A stretch of 64,000 bases of DNA from Methylotenera versatilis 79. Lineage in GTDB: Bacteria; Pseudomonadota; Gammaproteobacteria; Burkholderiales; Methylophilaceae. The stretch lies in contig NZ_ARVX01000001.1 in NCBI RefSeq assembly GCF_000384375.1, positions 248,001 to 312,000 of the forward strand, in the 5' to 3' direction. Made by a program: the position numbers and the translations under genes. A model generated the notes under the pieces. The model made no database searches, was not told the DNA's origin, and saw only the letters and a list, made by a program, of their open reading frames with translations. This document shows, one piece after another, positions 44,027 through 53,018 of the stretch; positions within the stretch are counted from its first letter, which is position 1; every line of letters starts with the position of its first letter.

Positions 44027-44570
44027 AAGCGCACTTTTATATGATCAAGCGCTTTTAAAACAAGCCCATGCATTAGCCAGCGAATTGGGTATTTTGTTAA
44101 AAGCACGCAACATCATGCTCACTTTGGCAGAATCCTGTACGGGCGGTATGGTTGCAGAAACGATTACCAGCTTGCCCGGCAGCTCTGCTTGGTTTGATTG
44201 TGGATTAGTGACTTACAGCAATCAATCAAAAATTGAGCTTTTAAAAGTGTTAAGTCAAACACTGGAAACCTACGGTGCAGTTAGCGAAGCGGTTGCAAAA
44301 GAGATGGCATTAGGTTGTTTAAGCAGAATAACGCCTGATAAAACTCACACCTATATTGCCGGCAGTATTACGGGCATTGCTGGGCCAGATGGCGGAACTG
44401 CAGAAAAACCTGTCGGTACCGTTTGTTTTGCTTGGTCAGGATTAAACTTAAGCACACAAACTGACTTGTTCACACAAGCTGAAACGAAGATTTTCAGTGG
44501 AAATCGCCAACAGATCCGTCAACAAGCCACGGTTTTTATGCTGCAAAACTTGATTAAAATATTAGGTTAA
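44019..44570 (+). CDS. pncC: Nicotinamide-nucleotide amidohydrolase PncC (CinA C-terminal domain)
   Basis: 183 residues, the stand-alone CinA-C domain with no MoeA-like N-terminal part. Motifs: TLAESCTGGMVAETITSLPGSSAWFDCGLVTYSNQSK, SITGIAGPDGGTAEKPVGTVCFAW and RQQIRQQATVFML. It deamidates NMN to nicotinic acid mononucleotide in the pyridine-nucleotide cycle. The start overlaps the end of pgpA. The gene contains one copy of the 12-base word (44244-44255), in coding sequence. Confidence 0.94.
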   Translation: MHESALLYDQALLKQAHALASELGILLKARNIMLTLAESCTGGMVAETITSLPGSSAWFDCGLVTYSNQSKIELLKVLSQTLETYGAVSEAVAKEMALGCLSRITPDKTHTYIAGSITGIAGPDGGTAEKPVGTVCFAWSGLNLSTQTDLFTQAETKIFSGNRQQIRQQATVFMLQNLIKILG

Positions 44571-44636
44571 GTAAACAATTAAGTACAATAAGTTAACTAC
44601 TTAACATGAACAACTTATTGAAATTAACGACTTAAC

Positions 44637-44673
44637 GTTAACAAGGCATGAAGTTTAAACTTGCCTCGTTAAC
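44637..44673. terminator. Bidirectional terminator, pncC / Tyr-rich protein gene
   Basis: GTTAAC...AGGC...AAGTTTAAACTT...GCCT...GTTAAC: three nested complementary arms with small bulges between the convergent genes. No strong T-tract is present, so efficiency is uncertain. Confidence 0.55.
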
Positions 44674-44690
44674 GATTAATGAATAGGTGG

Positions 44691-45074
44691 TTAACGATGT
44701 CCACGGCGATCATCACCTCTGTGTCCGCGGTCATCGCCACGATTACCCCAGCGATTATCGCGATCTCTGTTGCCATAATAGCGGCGGCCGTTGTCGCGAT
44801 GTCCGTTGTTAAAGTACTGATAACCAAATGAAGCACTTGGCGCATAGTAGTAAGGACTTGGATAAACTACTCTTGGCGCACTGTAATAAGGTTGAGCATA
44901 ATAAGCGTTTGGCGCATAAATAACGGGCGGCGCTGAATAATATCGGACAGGTGGCGCATAATACCCTGGCCCACCGACATTAATACCAATACTAAATGAA
45001 TCTCGCGCAGAAGCCGATGTTATCGCTGCCGCACTTAATGCTAAAACCACTAATAATGAACGTAATGTTTTCAT
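44691..45074 (-). CDS. Tyr/Pro-rich secreted protein with Arg/Gly/Asp-rich tail
   Basis: 127 residues from the ATG at 45074, which has GGAGGAAAT upstream; the longer frame to 45239 lacks support. The signal peptide ends at SASA (about residue 22). Residues 30-88 are rich in Tyr and Pro (YYAPPVRYYSAPPVIYAP, PYYSAPRVVYPSPYYYAP); 89-127 are Arg/Gly/Asp/Asn/His-rich (RDNGRRYYGNRDRDNRWGN, RGHRGDDRRGHR). The layout resembles small periplasmic YXXP-type proteins of betaproteobacteria. The low-complexity make-up gives no enzymatic clue; surface, metal or polymer binding is a guess. Convergent with pncC. Confidence 0.82.
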   Translation of the reverse strand: MKTLRSLLVVLALSAAAITSASARDSFSIGINVGGPGYYAPPVRYYSAPPVIYAPNAYYAQPYYSAPRVVYPSPYYYAPSASFGYQYFNNGHRDNGRRYYGNRDRDNRWGNRGDDRGHRGDDRRGHR

Positions 45075-45166
45075 ATTTCCTCCGATTAAATCAATACTCC
45101 GTGCATTAAAAACGCTTTCAGATTTAAAAAGTCTACTTTGCACCTTAAAATTATTGTTTAACTTAA

Positions 45167-45198
45167 TAAATACATCGCAAATTAAATACATCGTAAAT
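45167..45198. repeat. Two tandem 16-bp repeats upstream of recA
   Basis: TAAATACATCGCAAAT (45167-45182) and TAAATACATCGTAAAT (45183-45198) differ at one base and abut exactly. They lie 95 bp before recA and 92 bp before the divergent Tyr-rich gene. They could be a regulator site for either gene. Confidence 0.6.
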
Positions 45199-45292
45199 AC
45201 CTCGGTATAAGTCTGAGTTAAGCTTACGTTTAAGCGCAAATTATGAAATAATTAGCAGTTAATTAAGTCCCTCAAAATAAAGGCAAAACTAC

Positions 45293-46321
45293 ATGGATGA
45301 CAACAAAAGCAAAGCACTCGCCGCCGCACTTTCACAAATTGAAAAACAATTTGGCAAAGGCTCAATTATGCGTATGGGCGATGCCGATATTGGTGAAGAC
45401 ATTCAAGCAGTTTCCACTGGTTCGCTTGGTTTAGATATAGCGCTTGGCATTGGCGGTTTACCGCGCGGCCGAGTGATTGAGATTTACGGCCCGGAATCAT
45501 CAGGCAAAACAACGCTAACGCTTTCTGTGATTGCAGAAATGCAAAAAATTGGCGGTGTTGCTGCGTTTATCGATGCGGAACATGCGCTTGATCCACAATA
45601 CGCGGCTAAATTAGGCGTTAATGTGCCGGATTTATTAATCTCGCAACCAGATACTGGCGAACAAGCGTTAGAAATCGTCGATATGTTGGTGCGCTCAGGT
45701 TCTGTAGATATCGTGGTCATCGACTCGGTTGCTGCTTTAACGCCGCGTGCTGAAATCGAAGGCGAAATGGGCGATTCACACATGGGTTTACAAGCGCGAT
45801 TAATGTCGCAAGCTTTGCGTAAACTGACTGGTAATATCAAACGCACAAATACAATGGTGATTTTTATTAACCAGATCCGCATGAAAATCGGCGTAATGTT
45901 TGGCAGCCCAGAAACCACGACTGGCGGCAACGCGCTTAAATTCTACGCTTCAGTGCGTTTAGATATTCGTCGTACTGGCGCCATTAAAAAAGGTGATGAA
46001 GTCACTGGTAGTGAAACACGCGTAAAAGTCATTAAAAACAAAGTCGCACCGCCATTCAGACAAGCAGAATTTGACATTATGTACGGCGAAGGTATCTCAC
46101 GTTTAGGCGAGGTGATTGAGTTAGGTTCAAACCTGAAATTCGTTGAGAAAGCGGGCGCTTGGTATAGCTACAATGGCGAAAAAATCGGCCAAGGTAAAGA
46201 AAATGCCAAGGAATATCTGCGTGAGCATCCAGAAATGGCTGCTGAAATTGAAGCGAAAATTCGTGCCAATGCTAAACAATTAGCAGACGGCATGACAGCG
46301 CCTAGAACTGAAGATGATTGA
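45293..46321 (+). CDS. recA: Recombinase RecA
   Basis: 342 residues. Walker A GPESSGKT is at 66-73, Walker B is VVIDSVAAL, and loops L1/L2 ([58 protein letters not shown]) are intact. RecA drives strand exchange and co-cleavage of LexA. I could not see a LexA operator (CTG-N10-CAG type) in the 218-bp upstream gap, which instead carries tandem 16-bp repeats. recX follows 42 bases downstream, the usual pair. Confidence 0.98.
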   Translation: MDDNKSKALAAALSQIEKQFGKGSIMRMGDADIGEDIQAVSTGSLGLDIALGIGGLPRGRVIEIYGPESSGKTTLTLSVIAEMQKIGGVAAFIDAEHALDPQYAAKLGVNVPDLLISQPDTGEQALEIVDMLVRSGSVDIVVIDSVAALTPRAEIEGEMGDSHMGLQARLMSQALRKLTGNIKRTNTMVIFINQIRMKIGVMFGSPETTTGGNALKFYASVRLDIRRTGAIKKGDEVTGSETRVKVIKNKVAPPFRQAEFDIMYGEGISRLGEVIELGSNLKFVEKAGAWYSYNGEKIGQGKENAKEYLREHPEMAAEIEAKIRANAKQLADGMTAPRTEDD

Positions 46322-46363
46322 TATTTGCTTAGCTTAAAATAATCATTTTTAGGCTTTTAAAGT

Positions 46364-46843
46364 ATGTTTAAAAAATCTAGCGCGCCTGAAAAGTCACTGC
46401 GACAACGTGCACTGGAATATTTAGGTAAACGTGAATATTCATACAAAGAGTTAGGGCTAAAACTTCAGCCTTATCTTGATGAAAATGATGATGCAGACAG
46501 CATTACAGCGATTTTAGAAGACTTTAAAAAACGTGGCTGGCTATCTGATAAACGCTTTACTGAGCAAATGGTATATGCACGCAGGGCAAAGTTTGGCAGT
46601 AGTAAAATCGTGCACGAGCTGCGAGAAAAAGGCGTTGATGGTGCGTTAATTGAAGGCGCGATTGAACAGCTGAAAGAAACTGAACTCAGTAGCGCAATAG
46701 AAGTTTGGCGTAAAAAATATAAGCAAGCGCCTGCAGATCGTGATGAATGGGCAAAGCAAGCGCGTTTTTTGCAAAGTCGCGGTTTTGGTTTTGATGTGAT
46801 TAAGAAAGTAATGAATAATCCGCAAGAAAACGATGATGATTAA
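46364..46843 (+). CDS. recX: Regulatory protein RecX
   Basis: 159 residues, helical and charged. The N terminus 'LRQRALEYLGKREYSYKELGLKL' and the repeats 'FKKRGWLSDKRFTEQMVYARRAKFGSSKIVHELREKGV' and 'QARFLQSRGFGFDVIKKVMN' are typical three-helix RecX units. RecX limits RecA filament growth. It lies between recA and alaS, the widespread proteobacterial order. The 115-bp gap to alaS holds no obvious terminator. Confidence 0.94.
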   Translation: MFKKSSAPEKSLRQRALEYLGKREYSYKELGLKLQPYLDENDDADSITAILEDFKKRGWLSDKRFTEQMVYARRAKFGSSKIVHELREKGVDGALIEGAIEQLKETELSSAIEVWRKKYKQAPADRDEWAKQARFLQSRGFGFDVIKKVMNNPQENDDD

Positions 46844-46958
46844 ATTAGTCTGTCATCGTTATTTGCACATTGGCGGAAATCTATTTGAAGGCTATATATT
46901 TAAAGCGTTTAGTTAATTTAGACGTTAGTTAAAAGTAATAATTTGCAAGAACTGAAAA

Positions 46959-49619
46959 ATGACCATTAAAACCAGCAACTCACACTCCGCTTCTGGCAAG
47001 CCGCCCACCACTAACGAAATCCGCCAAGCATTTCTCGATTTTTTTGCTTCTAAAGGCCATGAAATTGTTGCTTCCAGTTCGCTAGTACCACATGGCGACC
47101 CTACTCTACTATTCACTAACGCGGGGATGAATCAGTTTAAAGACGTGTTTTTAGGTTTTGATAAACGCAGTTATACACGCGCAACTTCATCACAAAAATG
47201 TGTGCGCGCTGGCGGCAAACATAACGATTTAGAAAACGTTGGCTACACCGCGCGTCACCACACATTTTTTGAGATGTTAGGCAATTTTAGTTTTGGCGAT
47301 TATTTTAAAGTTGAAGCCATTGGCTATGCGTGGGAATTATTAACCGAAGTCTTTAAATTACCTAAAGACAAACTCACTGTTACCGTCTACGCAGATGACG
47401 ATGAAGCCTACGATATTTGGCACGATAAAATCGGTGTGCCAAAAGAACGCATCATTCGCATTGGCGATAACAAGGGCGCACGTTACGCATCAGACAATTT
47501 CTGGATGATGGGCGATACTGGCCCTTGCGGCCCTTGTACTGAAATATTCTACGATCACGGTGAACATCACTTTGGTGGCCCACCAGGTAGCGCTGATGAA
47601 GATGGCGACCGCTTTATTGAAATCTGGAATAACGTGTTTATGCAATTTAACCGCGACGAAGCTGGCGTAATGCATAAATTACCAAAGCCAAGCGTCGATA
47701 CGGGCATGGGTTTAGAGCGCATTTCTGCTGTATTGCAACACGTACATGCCAATTACGAAATTGACCTTTTTACAACGTTAATTAATGCCGCCGCACGCGA
47801 AACAAATACGACGGACTTAACCATTCCAAGCCTTAAAGTGTTGGCCGACCATATTCGCGCCTGCTCATTCTTAATCGCCGATGGCGTGATTCCAGGTAAT
47901 GAAGGTCGCGGCTATGTGCTGCGCCGCATCATCCGCCGCGCGATTCGTCATGGTTATAAATTAGGCGCACGTAAAGCATTTTTCCATAAAATGGTGGCAG
48001 ATTTAGTCACTGAAATGGGTTCAGCTTATCCTGAACTAACTGCGAATCAAGCTCGCATTACCGATATGTTGAAGCTTGAAGAAGACCGTTTCTTTGAAAC
48101 TATTGAAAATGGAATGGCGATTTTGGAAACAGAATTAGCCGCGACCAAAGGTATTTTCAATGGCGAAACTGCATTTAAACTGCACGATACTTACGGCTTT
48201 CCGCTAGATTTAACGGCAGATATTTGCCGCGAGCGTGACGTAACAGTAGACACAGCAGCATTCGATGCAGCAATGACGCGCCAAAAAGAGCAAGCGCGTT
48301 CTGCTGGTAAATTCAAAATGGCGGCTAACCTTGAATATTCAGGTAATAGCACTGCATTTACAGGTTATGAATCACTAGATTCAAGCGCCACGGTTTTAGC
48401 ACTTTATAAAGACAGCATCGCGGTGCAAGCCTTAAACGAAGGTGAACAAGGCGTTGTGGTGTTAGATAACTCGCCTTTCTATGCAGAATCTGGCGGACAA
48501 ATTGGCGATAATGGCGCATTAAAATCTGAAAACGGTATTTTCGCGGTAGAAGATACACAAAAAATCCAAGCATCCGTTTTTGGCCATCATGGCGTATTAA
48601 AAACGGGTAGTTTAAGTGTAGGTGATTCTGTAAAGGCCTCGGTAGATCTTGTATCGCGCGCGAATACGATGCGTAACCATTCTGCCACGCATTTGATGCA
48701 TAAAGCCTTGCGCGAAGTGCTGGGTGAGCATGTGCAGCAAAAAGGCAGTTTGGTTGATGCGGATAAAACCCGGTTTGACTTTGTGCACAATTCGCCAATG
48801 ACCGACGCTGAAATCACCAAAGTGGAAGCGATTGTGAATGCTGAAATTCTAAGCAATGTAGCGACGCAAGCGCGCGTGATGGATATTGAATCTGCACAAA
48901 AAACTGGCGCGATGATGCTGTTTGGCGAAAAGTATGGCGATGAAGTGCGCGTATTAGATATCGGCTCAAGCCGCGAATTGTGCGGCGGTACGCATGTGCA
49001 AAGAACAGGCGATATCGGATTGTTTAAAATAATCAGCGAAAGTGGTGTTGCTGCTGGCGTGCGCCGCGTTGAAGCAACAACTGGCAATGGCGCTTTAAAA
49101 TTAATCAATGCGCAACAAGCGTTAATCACGCAACTAGCTGGTGATTTAAAAGCGCCTCAATCAGAAATCGCCAATAAAGTGGCGCAATTGTCTGACCATG
49201 CGAAATCGCTAGAAAAAGAATTAGCGCGTTTAAAATCGAAATTAGCAAGTAGCCAAGGCGATGATCTAAGCGCTCAAGCTTTGGATATTGCAGGCATTAA
49301 AGTGTTATCAGCGTCGTTAGAAGGTGCAGATGCAAACGCTTTACGCGAAACGATGGATAAACTAAAAGACAAGTTAAAATCTGCCGCAATTGTATTAGCC
49401 AGTGTGAACGATGGCAAAGTAAGCGTGGCGGCAGGTATTACGCCAGATTTGATTGCTAAAATCAAAGCAGGTGATCTGGTGAATTTTGTGGCGAACCAAG
49501 TAGGCGGAAAAGGCGGCGGCAAGCCAGATATGGCGATGGCTGGCGGCACAGATGCTAGCCAACTGCCAAAAGCATTAGCAAGTGTAAAAGATTGGGTTAC
49601 TAGTAAATTAACACAGTAA
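46959..49619 (+). CDS. alaS: Alanyl-tRNA synthetase
   Basis: 886 residues, full length. The class II catalytic domain begins near [25 protein letters not shown], with [43 protein letters not shown] and [13 protein letters not shown]. The editing domain carries [16 protein letters not shown] and [13 protein letters not shown], with the zinc ligands, and the C-Ala domain ends in [15 protein letters not shown]. The N-terminal 10 residues are a small Ser-rich extension. It charges and proofreads tRNA-Ala. No frameshift was seen. Confidence 0.98.
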   Translation: MTIKTSNSHSASGKPPTTNEIRQAFLDFFASKGHEIVASSSLVPHGDPTLLFTNAGMNQFKDVFLGFDKRSYTRATSSQKCVRAGGKHNDLENVGYTARHHTFFEMLGNFSFGDYFKVEAIGYAWELLTEVFKLPKDKLTVTVYADDDEAYDIWHDKIGVPKERIIRIGDNKGARYASDNFWMMGDTGPCGPCTEIFYDHGEHHFGGPPGSADEDGDRFIEIWNNVFMQFNRDEAGVMHKLPKPSVDTGMGLERISAVLQHVHANYEIDLFTTLINAAARETNTTDLTIPSLKVLADHIRACSFLIADGVIPGNEGRGYVLRRIIRRAIRHGYKLGARKAFFHKMVADLVTEMGSAYPELTANQARITDMLKLEEDRFFETIENGMAILETELAATKGIFNGETAFKLHDTYGFPLDLTADICRERDVTVDTAAFDAAMTRQKEQARSAGKFKMAANLEYSGNSTAFTGYESLDSSATVLALYKDSIAVQALNEGEQGVVVLDNSPFYAESGGQIGDNGALKSENGIFAVEDTQKIQASVFGHHGVLKTGSLSVGDSVKASVDLVSRANTMRNHSATHLMHKALREVLGEHVQQKGSLVDADKTRFDFVHNSPMTDAEITKVEAIVNAEILSNVATQARVMDIESAQKTGAMMLFGEKYGDEVRVLDIGSSRELCGGTHVQRTGDIGLFKIISESGVAAGVRRVEATTGNGALKLINAQQALITQLAGDLKAPQSEIANKVAQLSDHAKSLEKELARLKSKLASSQGDDLSAQALDIAGIKVLSASLEGADANALRETMDKLKDKLKSAAIVLASVNDGKVSVAAGITPDLIAKIKAGDLVNFVANQVGGKGGGKPDMAMAGGTDASQLPKALASVKDWVTSKLTQ

Positions 49620-49718
49620 TTAAACCCAGTGAGTTAACAGTAAAATTAACCTAATAAGTTAACAAGTAGTTATCAGCGTAAATTAATATAAAATTTTGAT
49701 TAAATTTAAGAGTTAATA

Positions 49719-50954
49719 ATGGCATTGATTGTACAAAAATACGGCGGCACTTCTGTTGCCAATCCTGAGCGCATTCGTAATGTTGCAAGACGTGTGGCGC
49801 GTTATAAATCCATGGGGCATCAAGTTGTTGTAGTCGTTTCGGCGATGTCTGGTGAGACGAATCGGTTGATTGGTCTTGCCAGAGAGTTAATGGAAGATCC
49901 TGATCCGCGCGAATTAGACACGATAGTTTCAACGGGCGAACAAGTGACTATCGGCATGACTGCTTTGGCACTGATTGAGCTAGGCATTAAAGCCAAAAGC
50001 TACACTGGCGCGCAAGTGAAAATTTTGACCGATGATTCGCATACCAAAGCACGCATTCTAAATATTGATCAACACAACTTAAAAGCCGATTTAGATGCTG
50101 GCTATGTGTGTGTTGTGGCGGGTTTTCAAGGTGTAGATGCGAATGGCAATATCACAACGCTTGGCCGTGGTGGCTCAGACACCACAGGCGTGGCGCTTGC
50201 TGCTGCATTAGGCGCAGATGAATGCCAAATATACACGGATGTAGATGGCGTTTACACGACCGATCCACGCGTTGTGCCTGAGGCGCGCCGTTTAAAATCG
50301 ATTACATTTGAAGAGATGCTAGAGCTAGCATCGCAAGGCAGTAAAGTGCTGCAAATTCGCTCTGTCGAATTTGCGGGTAAATATAAGGTTAAGTTACGTG
50401 TGCTATCTAGCTTTGAAGATGAAGGCGATGGCACTCTTATTACGTTTGAAGAAGATGGCAAGGACGACAATATGGAAAACCCAATTATCTCAGGCATTGC
50501 GTTTAATCGCGACGAAGCCAAAATTACTGTGCTGGGCGTGCCAGACAAACCAGGCATTGCCTACCAAATTTTAGGTCCGATTGCTGACGCCAATATCGAT
50601 GTCGATATGATCATTCAAAACACTGGCGCAGATGGCACAACTGACTTTACTTTTACTGTGCATAAAAATGAAATGGGCAAAGCTTTAGCCGTGTTACGCG
50701 ACAAAGTACAAGGCCACATCAATGCACGTGAAATTAGCGGCGATGACAAAATCGCCAAAGTCTCAGTCGTGGGTATTGGCATGCGCTCACATGTAGGCAT
50801 CGCCAGCCAAATGTTCCGCACACTTGCAGAAGAAGGCATCAACATTCAAATGATTTCAACCAGCGAAATCAAAATCGCCGTTGTGATCGACGAAAAATAC
50901 ATGGAACTAGCTGTGCGCGTATTACATAAAGCATTTGAATTAGAAAGCGCTTAA
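49719..50954 (+). CDS. lysC: Aspartate kinase
   Basis: 411 residues. The kinase domain begins with VQKYGGTSVANPERI and has VVVVSAMSGETNRLIG, STGEQVTIGMTALALI, LGRGGSDTTGVALAAALGADECQIYTDVDGVYTTDPR; two ACT domains (about 265-410) follow, with the ITVLGVPDKPGIAYQILGPIADANIDVDMI effector-binding segment. It starts lysine, threonine, methionine and diaminopimelate synthesis and is expected to be feedback-inhibited. An internal start giving a separate beta subunit is known in some relatives but cannot be judged here. No lysine riboswitch was seen in the 99-bp leader. Confidence 0.97.
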   Translation: MALIVQKYGGTSVANPERIRNVARRVARYKSMGHQVVVVVSAMSGETNRLIGLARELMEDPDPRELDTIVSTGEQVTIGMTALALIELGIKAKSYTGAQVKILTDDSHTKARILNIDQHNLKADLDAGYVCVVAGFQGVDANGNITTLGRGGSDTTGVALAAALGADECQIYTDVDGVYTTDPRVVPEARRLKSITFEEMLELASQGSKVLQIRSVEFAGKYKVKLRVLSSFEDEGDGTLITFEEDGKDDNMENPIISGIAFNRDEAKITVLGVPDKPGIAYQILGPIADANIDVDMIIQNTGADGTTDFTFTVHKNEMGKALAVLRDKVQGHINAREISGDDKIAKVSVVGIGMRSHVGIASQMFRTLAEEGINIQMISTSEIKIAVVIDEKYMELAVRVLHKAFELESA

Positions 50955-51071
50955 AAATATAAATCGGTTATTGGGCGCAGTATAAGCCGACTTTTAATTG
51001 ATTTTTAAGGCAAATTCCAGTAATATCGCGCCCTTAATTCAGAAACATGCAATTAAGTAGTTTTAATAAAC

Positions 51072-51165
51072 GGAGAGCTGGCCGAGTGGTCGAAGGCACT
51101 TCCCTGCTAAGGAAGCATACGGGCTTAAATCTGTATCGAGGGTTCGAATCCCTCGCTCTCCGCCA
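51072..51165 (+). tRNA. tRNA-Ser (anticodon GCU)
   Basis: Class II tRNA with CCA encoded. Acceptor arm GGAGAGC (51072-51078) pairs with GCTCTCC (51155-51161). The anticodon stem CTTCC/GGAAG frames the loop CTGCTAA, giving GCT for AGC/AGU codons. A long variable arm and the GGTTCGAATCC T-loop are present. It follows lysC by 117 bases. Confidence 0.97.
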
Positions 51166-51256
51166 CTATTAAGTTACATAAACTTATAGTTTATTGTTTA
51201 AGAAATAAGCGCTATCACGTATAATGCGTTTCTTAGTAATTTGAGTTAAATCAAAT

Positions 51257-51333
51257 GCGCCCATAGCTCAGCTGGATAGAGTACTTGGCTACGAACCAAG
51301 GGGTCAGGAGTTCGAATCTCTTTGGGCGCACCA
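51257..51333 (+). tRNA. tRNA-Arg (anticodon ACG)
   Basis: Acceptor GCGCCCA (51257-51263) pairs with TGGGCGC (51323-51329), then A and encoded CCA. The anticodon stem CTTGG/CCAAG frames CTACGAA, so the anticodon is ACG, read as ICG after deamination by TadA. T-arm GGAGTTCGAATCTCT is present. It may be co-transcribed with tRNA-Ser, 91 bases upstream. Confidence 0.97.
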
Positions 51334-51341
51334 ATCATTAT

Positions 51342-51381
51342 TAAAAGTGGGCACTTGTTACAGGTGACCCACTTTTATTTT
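51342..51381 (+). terminator. Intrinsic terminator after tRNA-Arg
   Basis: Stem TAAAAGTGGG/CCCACTTTTA, with further pairing CACTT/AGGTG inside, followed by TTTT. It lies nine bases after the tRNA end. Confidence 0.85.
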
Positions 51382-51450
51382 GTCTATCTATTCTGCATTC
51401 TTTAAATCACCATATTCACTCAGAAAATCACAAGGTCAGTGACATTGAAT

Positions 51451-51472
51451 TATGTCAGTAATGTCTGACATA
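51451..51472. promoter_or_regulatory. Inverted repeat TATGTCAG/CTGACATA, candidate operator
   Basis: Two perfect 8-bp arms separated by six bases (TAATGT), 75 bp before the small membrane-protein gene at 51547. A partial third copy (GTCAGTGACATT) lies at 51435-51446. No T-tract follows, so an operator is more likely than a terminator. Confidence 0.5.
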
Positions 51473-51546
51473 GCTTTAAGCTAAGCCTTACATTATTTAT
51501 TCCTTAGAAGCTTATATTTAAAATTCAGTAAGCTAAATAGGAGAAA

Positions 51547-51684
51547 ATGATGTTATTTCTTGGATGGCAAGGTATATATACTTTTTTGGGCGTTTGTCTT
51601 TTTGTTACTTTAATGATTCTGTACTTTGCAACGAGACTAAATCGAAAATTATCTGAAAGTAAAACGGTTTTATTTACTCATTAA
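51547..51684 (+). CDS. 45-residue single-pass membrane protein
   Basis: An ATG-ATG start follows AGGAG (51539-51543) at good spacing. The translation is MMLFLGWQGIYTF, a hydrophobic helix (about residues 10-28: LGVCLFVTLMILYF) and a basic tail (ATRLNRKLSES). One membrane helix with the positive side at the C terminus suggests N-out/C-in. Its size and shape recall small respiratory-complex accessory peptides, but no oxidase gene is near, so this is only a likeness. The strong ribosome site and upstream inverted repeat argue that it is expressed. Confidence 0.55.
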   Translation: MMLFLGWQGIYTFLGVCLFVTLMILYFATRLNRKLSESKTVLFTH

Positions 51685-51711
51685 CACTAAAATCTTAGGC
51701 ATCAGAAATTG

Positions 51712-52605
51712 TTAGGTTTTATCCGTTAATTTATTCAGATAATTGATTTGATTGCGTGCTTCTTGCACGATTTCTGAGGCTGTTAGGCCGACTGGTCCGA
51801 TGCCAATTTCTACAAGCGCATCTGCTGCCGCACCATGCACATAGACGCCTAGTTTTGCGGCTTCTAACACATTTAAACCTTGTGCGACTAAGCTGCCGAT
51901 TATGCCGCTTAACACATCACCTGTGCCGCCAGTGGCTAAGCTTGGGTTGCCAGTAGTATTCATAAACCAAGCGTCATCAGTATCTGCACAAATAGTGCCG
52001 GCACCTTTTAAAACACAAACCACTTTAAGTTTGTAAGCTAGATTTTGTGCGCTTTCTACGCGATTATTTTGAATATTTTCTGTGGTCGTCTGTAATAATC
52101 TGGCGGCTTCGGCTGGATGCGGTGTGATAACGGTTTGTGCTTGGCGCTGCTGTAATATTTCTGCTAAATATGGGTGCTGGCTAATTAAATTTAGTCCATC
52201 TGCATCGATTAATAACGGTACATTCTGTGCCATGCAAAACTCTAAACTCTCTATTGCAGCTTTTGATTGGCCTAAACCAGGGCCGATGACGATACAACTT
52301 AACTGTTTTAATGTGTTAAGTTTTGCGGCGGAATGCAACATAATTTCTGGGTGTTGAATATCGACAATCGGCGCATCGTCAGCTAAAAAAACGGCATGTA
52401 CACGCCCTGCTCCACAAAACAATGCGGCACGCGCAGCCAATAAAACAGCGCCTACCATGCCAGAATCGCCACCGACGATTGCTACACTGCCAAAATTACC
52501 TTTATGTGAATCAAGCGCACGCGGTGGTAACGCGGGTGAAAAAAGACTTTGTATCAATAAGTTTTTCTGGGGAATTTGCAAAGATTTGTTTTCTGTAGCG
52601 CACAT
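51712..52605 (-). CDS. nnrD: ADP-dependent NAD(P)H-hydrate dehydratase
   Basis: 297 residues, ribokinase-like fold. Motifs: SHKGNFGSVAIVGGDSGMVGAVLLAARAAL, CIVIGPGLGQS, LLIDADGLNLIS, TVITPHPAEAARLL, VVCVLKGAGTICAD and GNPSLATGGTGDVLSGIIGSLVAQGL. It repairs hydrated NAD(P)H together with the epimerase NnrE. In many bacteria the two are fused; here only the dehydratase is present, with a non-conserved 25-residue N terminus in place of the epimerase. The epimerase must be elsewhere. Confidence 0.93.
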   Translation of the reverse strand: MCATENKSLQIPQKNLLIQSLFSPALPPRALDSHKGNFGSVAIVGGDSGMVGAVLLAARAALFCGAGRVHAVFLADDAPIVDIQHPEIMLHSAAKLNTLKQLSCIVIGPGLGQSKAAIESLEFCMAQNVPLLIDADGLNLISQHPYLAEILQQRQAQTVITPHPAEAARLLQTTTENIQNNRVESAQNLAYKLKVVCVLKGAGTICADTDDAWFMNTTGNPSLATGGTGDVLSGIIGSLVAQGLNVLEAAKLGVYVHGAAADALVEIGIGPVGLTASEIVQEARNQINYLNKLTDKT

Positions 52606-52678
52606 GATTAAAAATTAAATATACTTAACCAATTTTTTTGGTCAGTTTTTTGGCAGATTTTTAGAACAGTCATTTTGG

Positions 52679-53008
52679 CTATTTATTTTGATTCGTTAAT
52701 TGGTGCAATTGCAGCTCCAATGTTCTGACGCGCTCTAAAAAAACCAACATCAGGCCAAGTGAGTTGGTTTCTAGCTCAAAATCCTGTTTAAGTCGCACAA
52801 GCTTGCGTATAGATATTAAGTAATGACTGTTAAATTTGATGGTTTCTAATGACGATATTTCTGTCATTTGGCAGGGAATTATCGCGCCACAATCAATCAA
52901 TAATTGTAGTTCTGCAGGTGTTAACCCCGATAACTCAACGAACGTATCGAACGAAAGCTCTACACTTTCGCTTAGCAGTATTAATTCATCAGCATGAGTA
53001 GTCATCAT
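52679..53008 (-). CDS. cbpM: Chaperone modulator CbpM
   Basis: 109 residues, MerR-like helix-turn-helix fold: 'VELSFDTFVELSGLTPAELQLLIDCGAIIP' then 'IRKLVRLKQDFELETNSLGLMLVFLERVRTLELQLHQLTNQNK'. CbpM binds the J-domain of CbpA and blocks its co-chaperone and DNA-binding activity. It is encoded ten bases after cbpA on the same strand, the classic pair. An alternative start one codon later (MTTHAD) is possible. Confidence 0.9.
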   Translation of the reverse strand: MMTTHADELILLSESVELSFDTFVELSGLTPAELQLLIDCGAIIPCQMTEISSLETIKFNSHYLISIRKLVRLKQDFELETNSLGLMLVFLERVRTLELQLHQLTNQNK

Positions 53009-53018
53009 CTATTCTCAA

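Noticed and set aside
48587-49129. A 180-codon minus-strand frame inside alaS
   Set aside because: Shadow of the alaS editing domain; Ser/Thr/Cys-rich antisense composition and no domain.
49620-49718. Lysine riboswitch before lysC
   Set aside because: The gap is only 99 bases and lacks the conserved pairing elements of that riboswitch.
50955-51341. tRNA-flanked integration site for a genomic island
   Set aside because: No integrase follows either tRNA and I saw no duplicated tRNA end; the downstream genes are ordinary.
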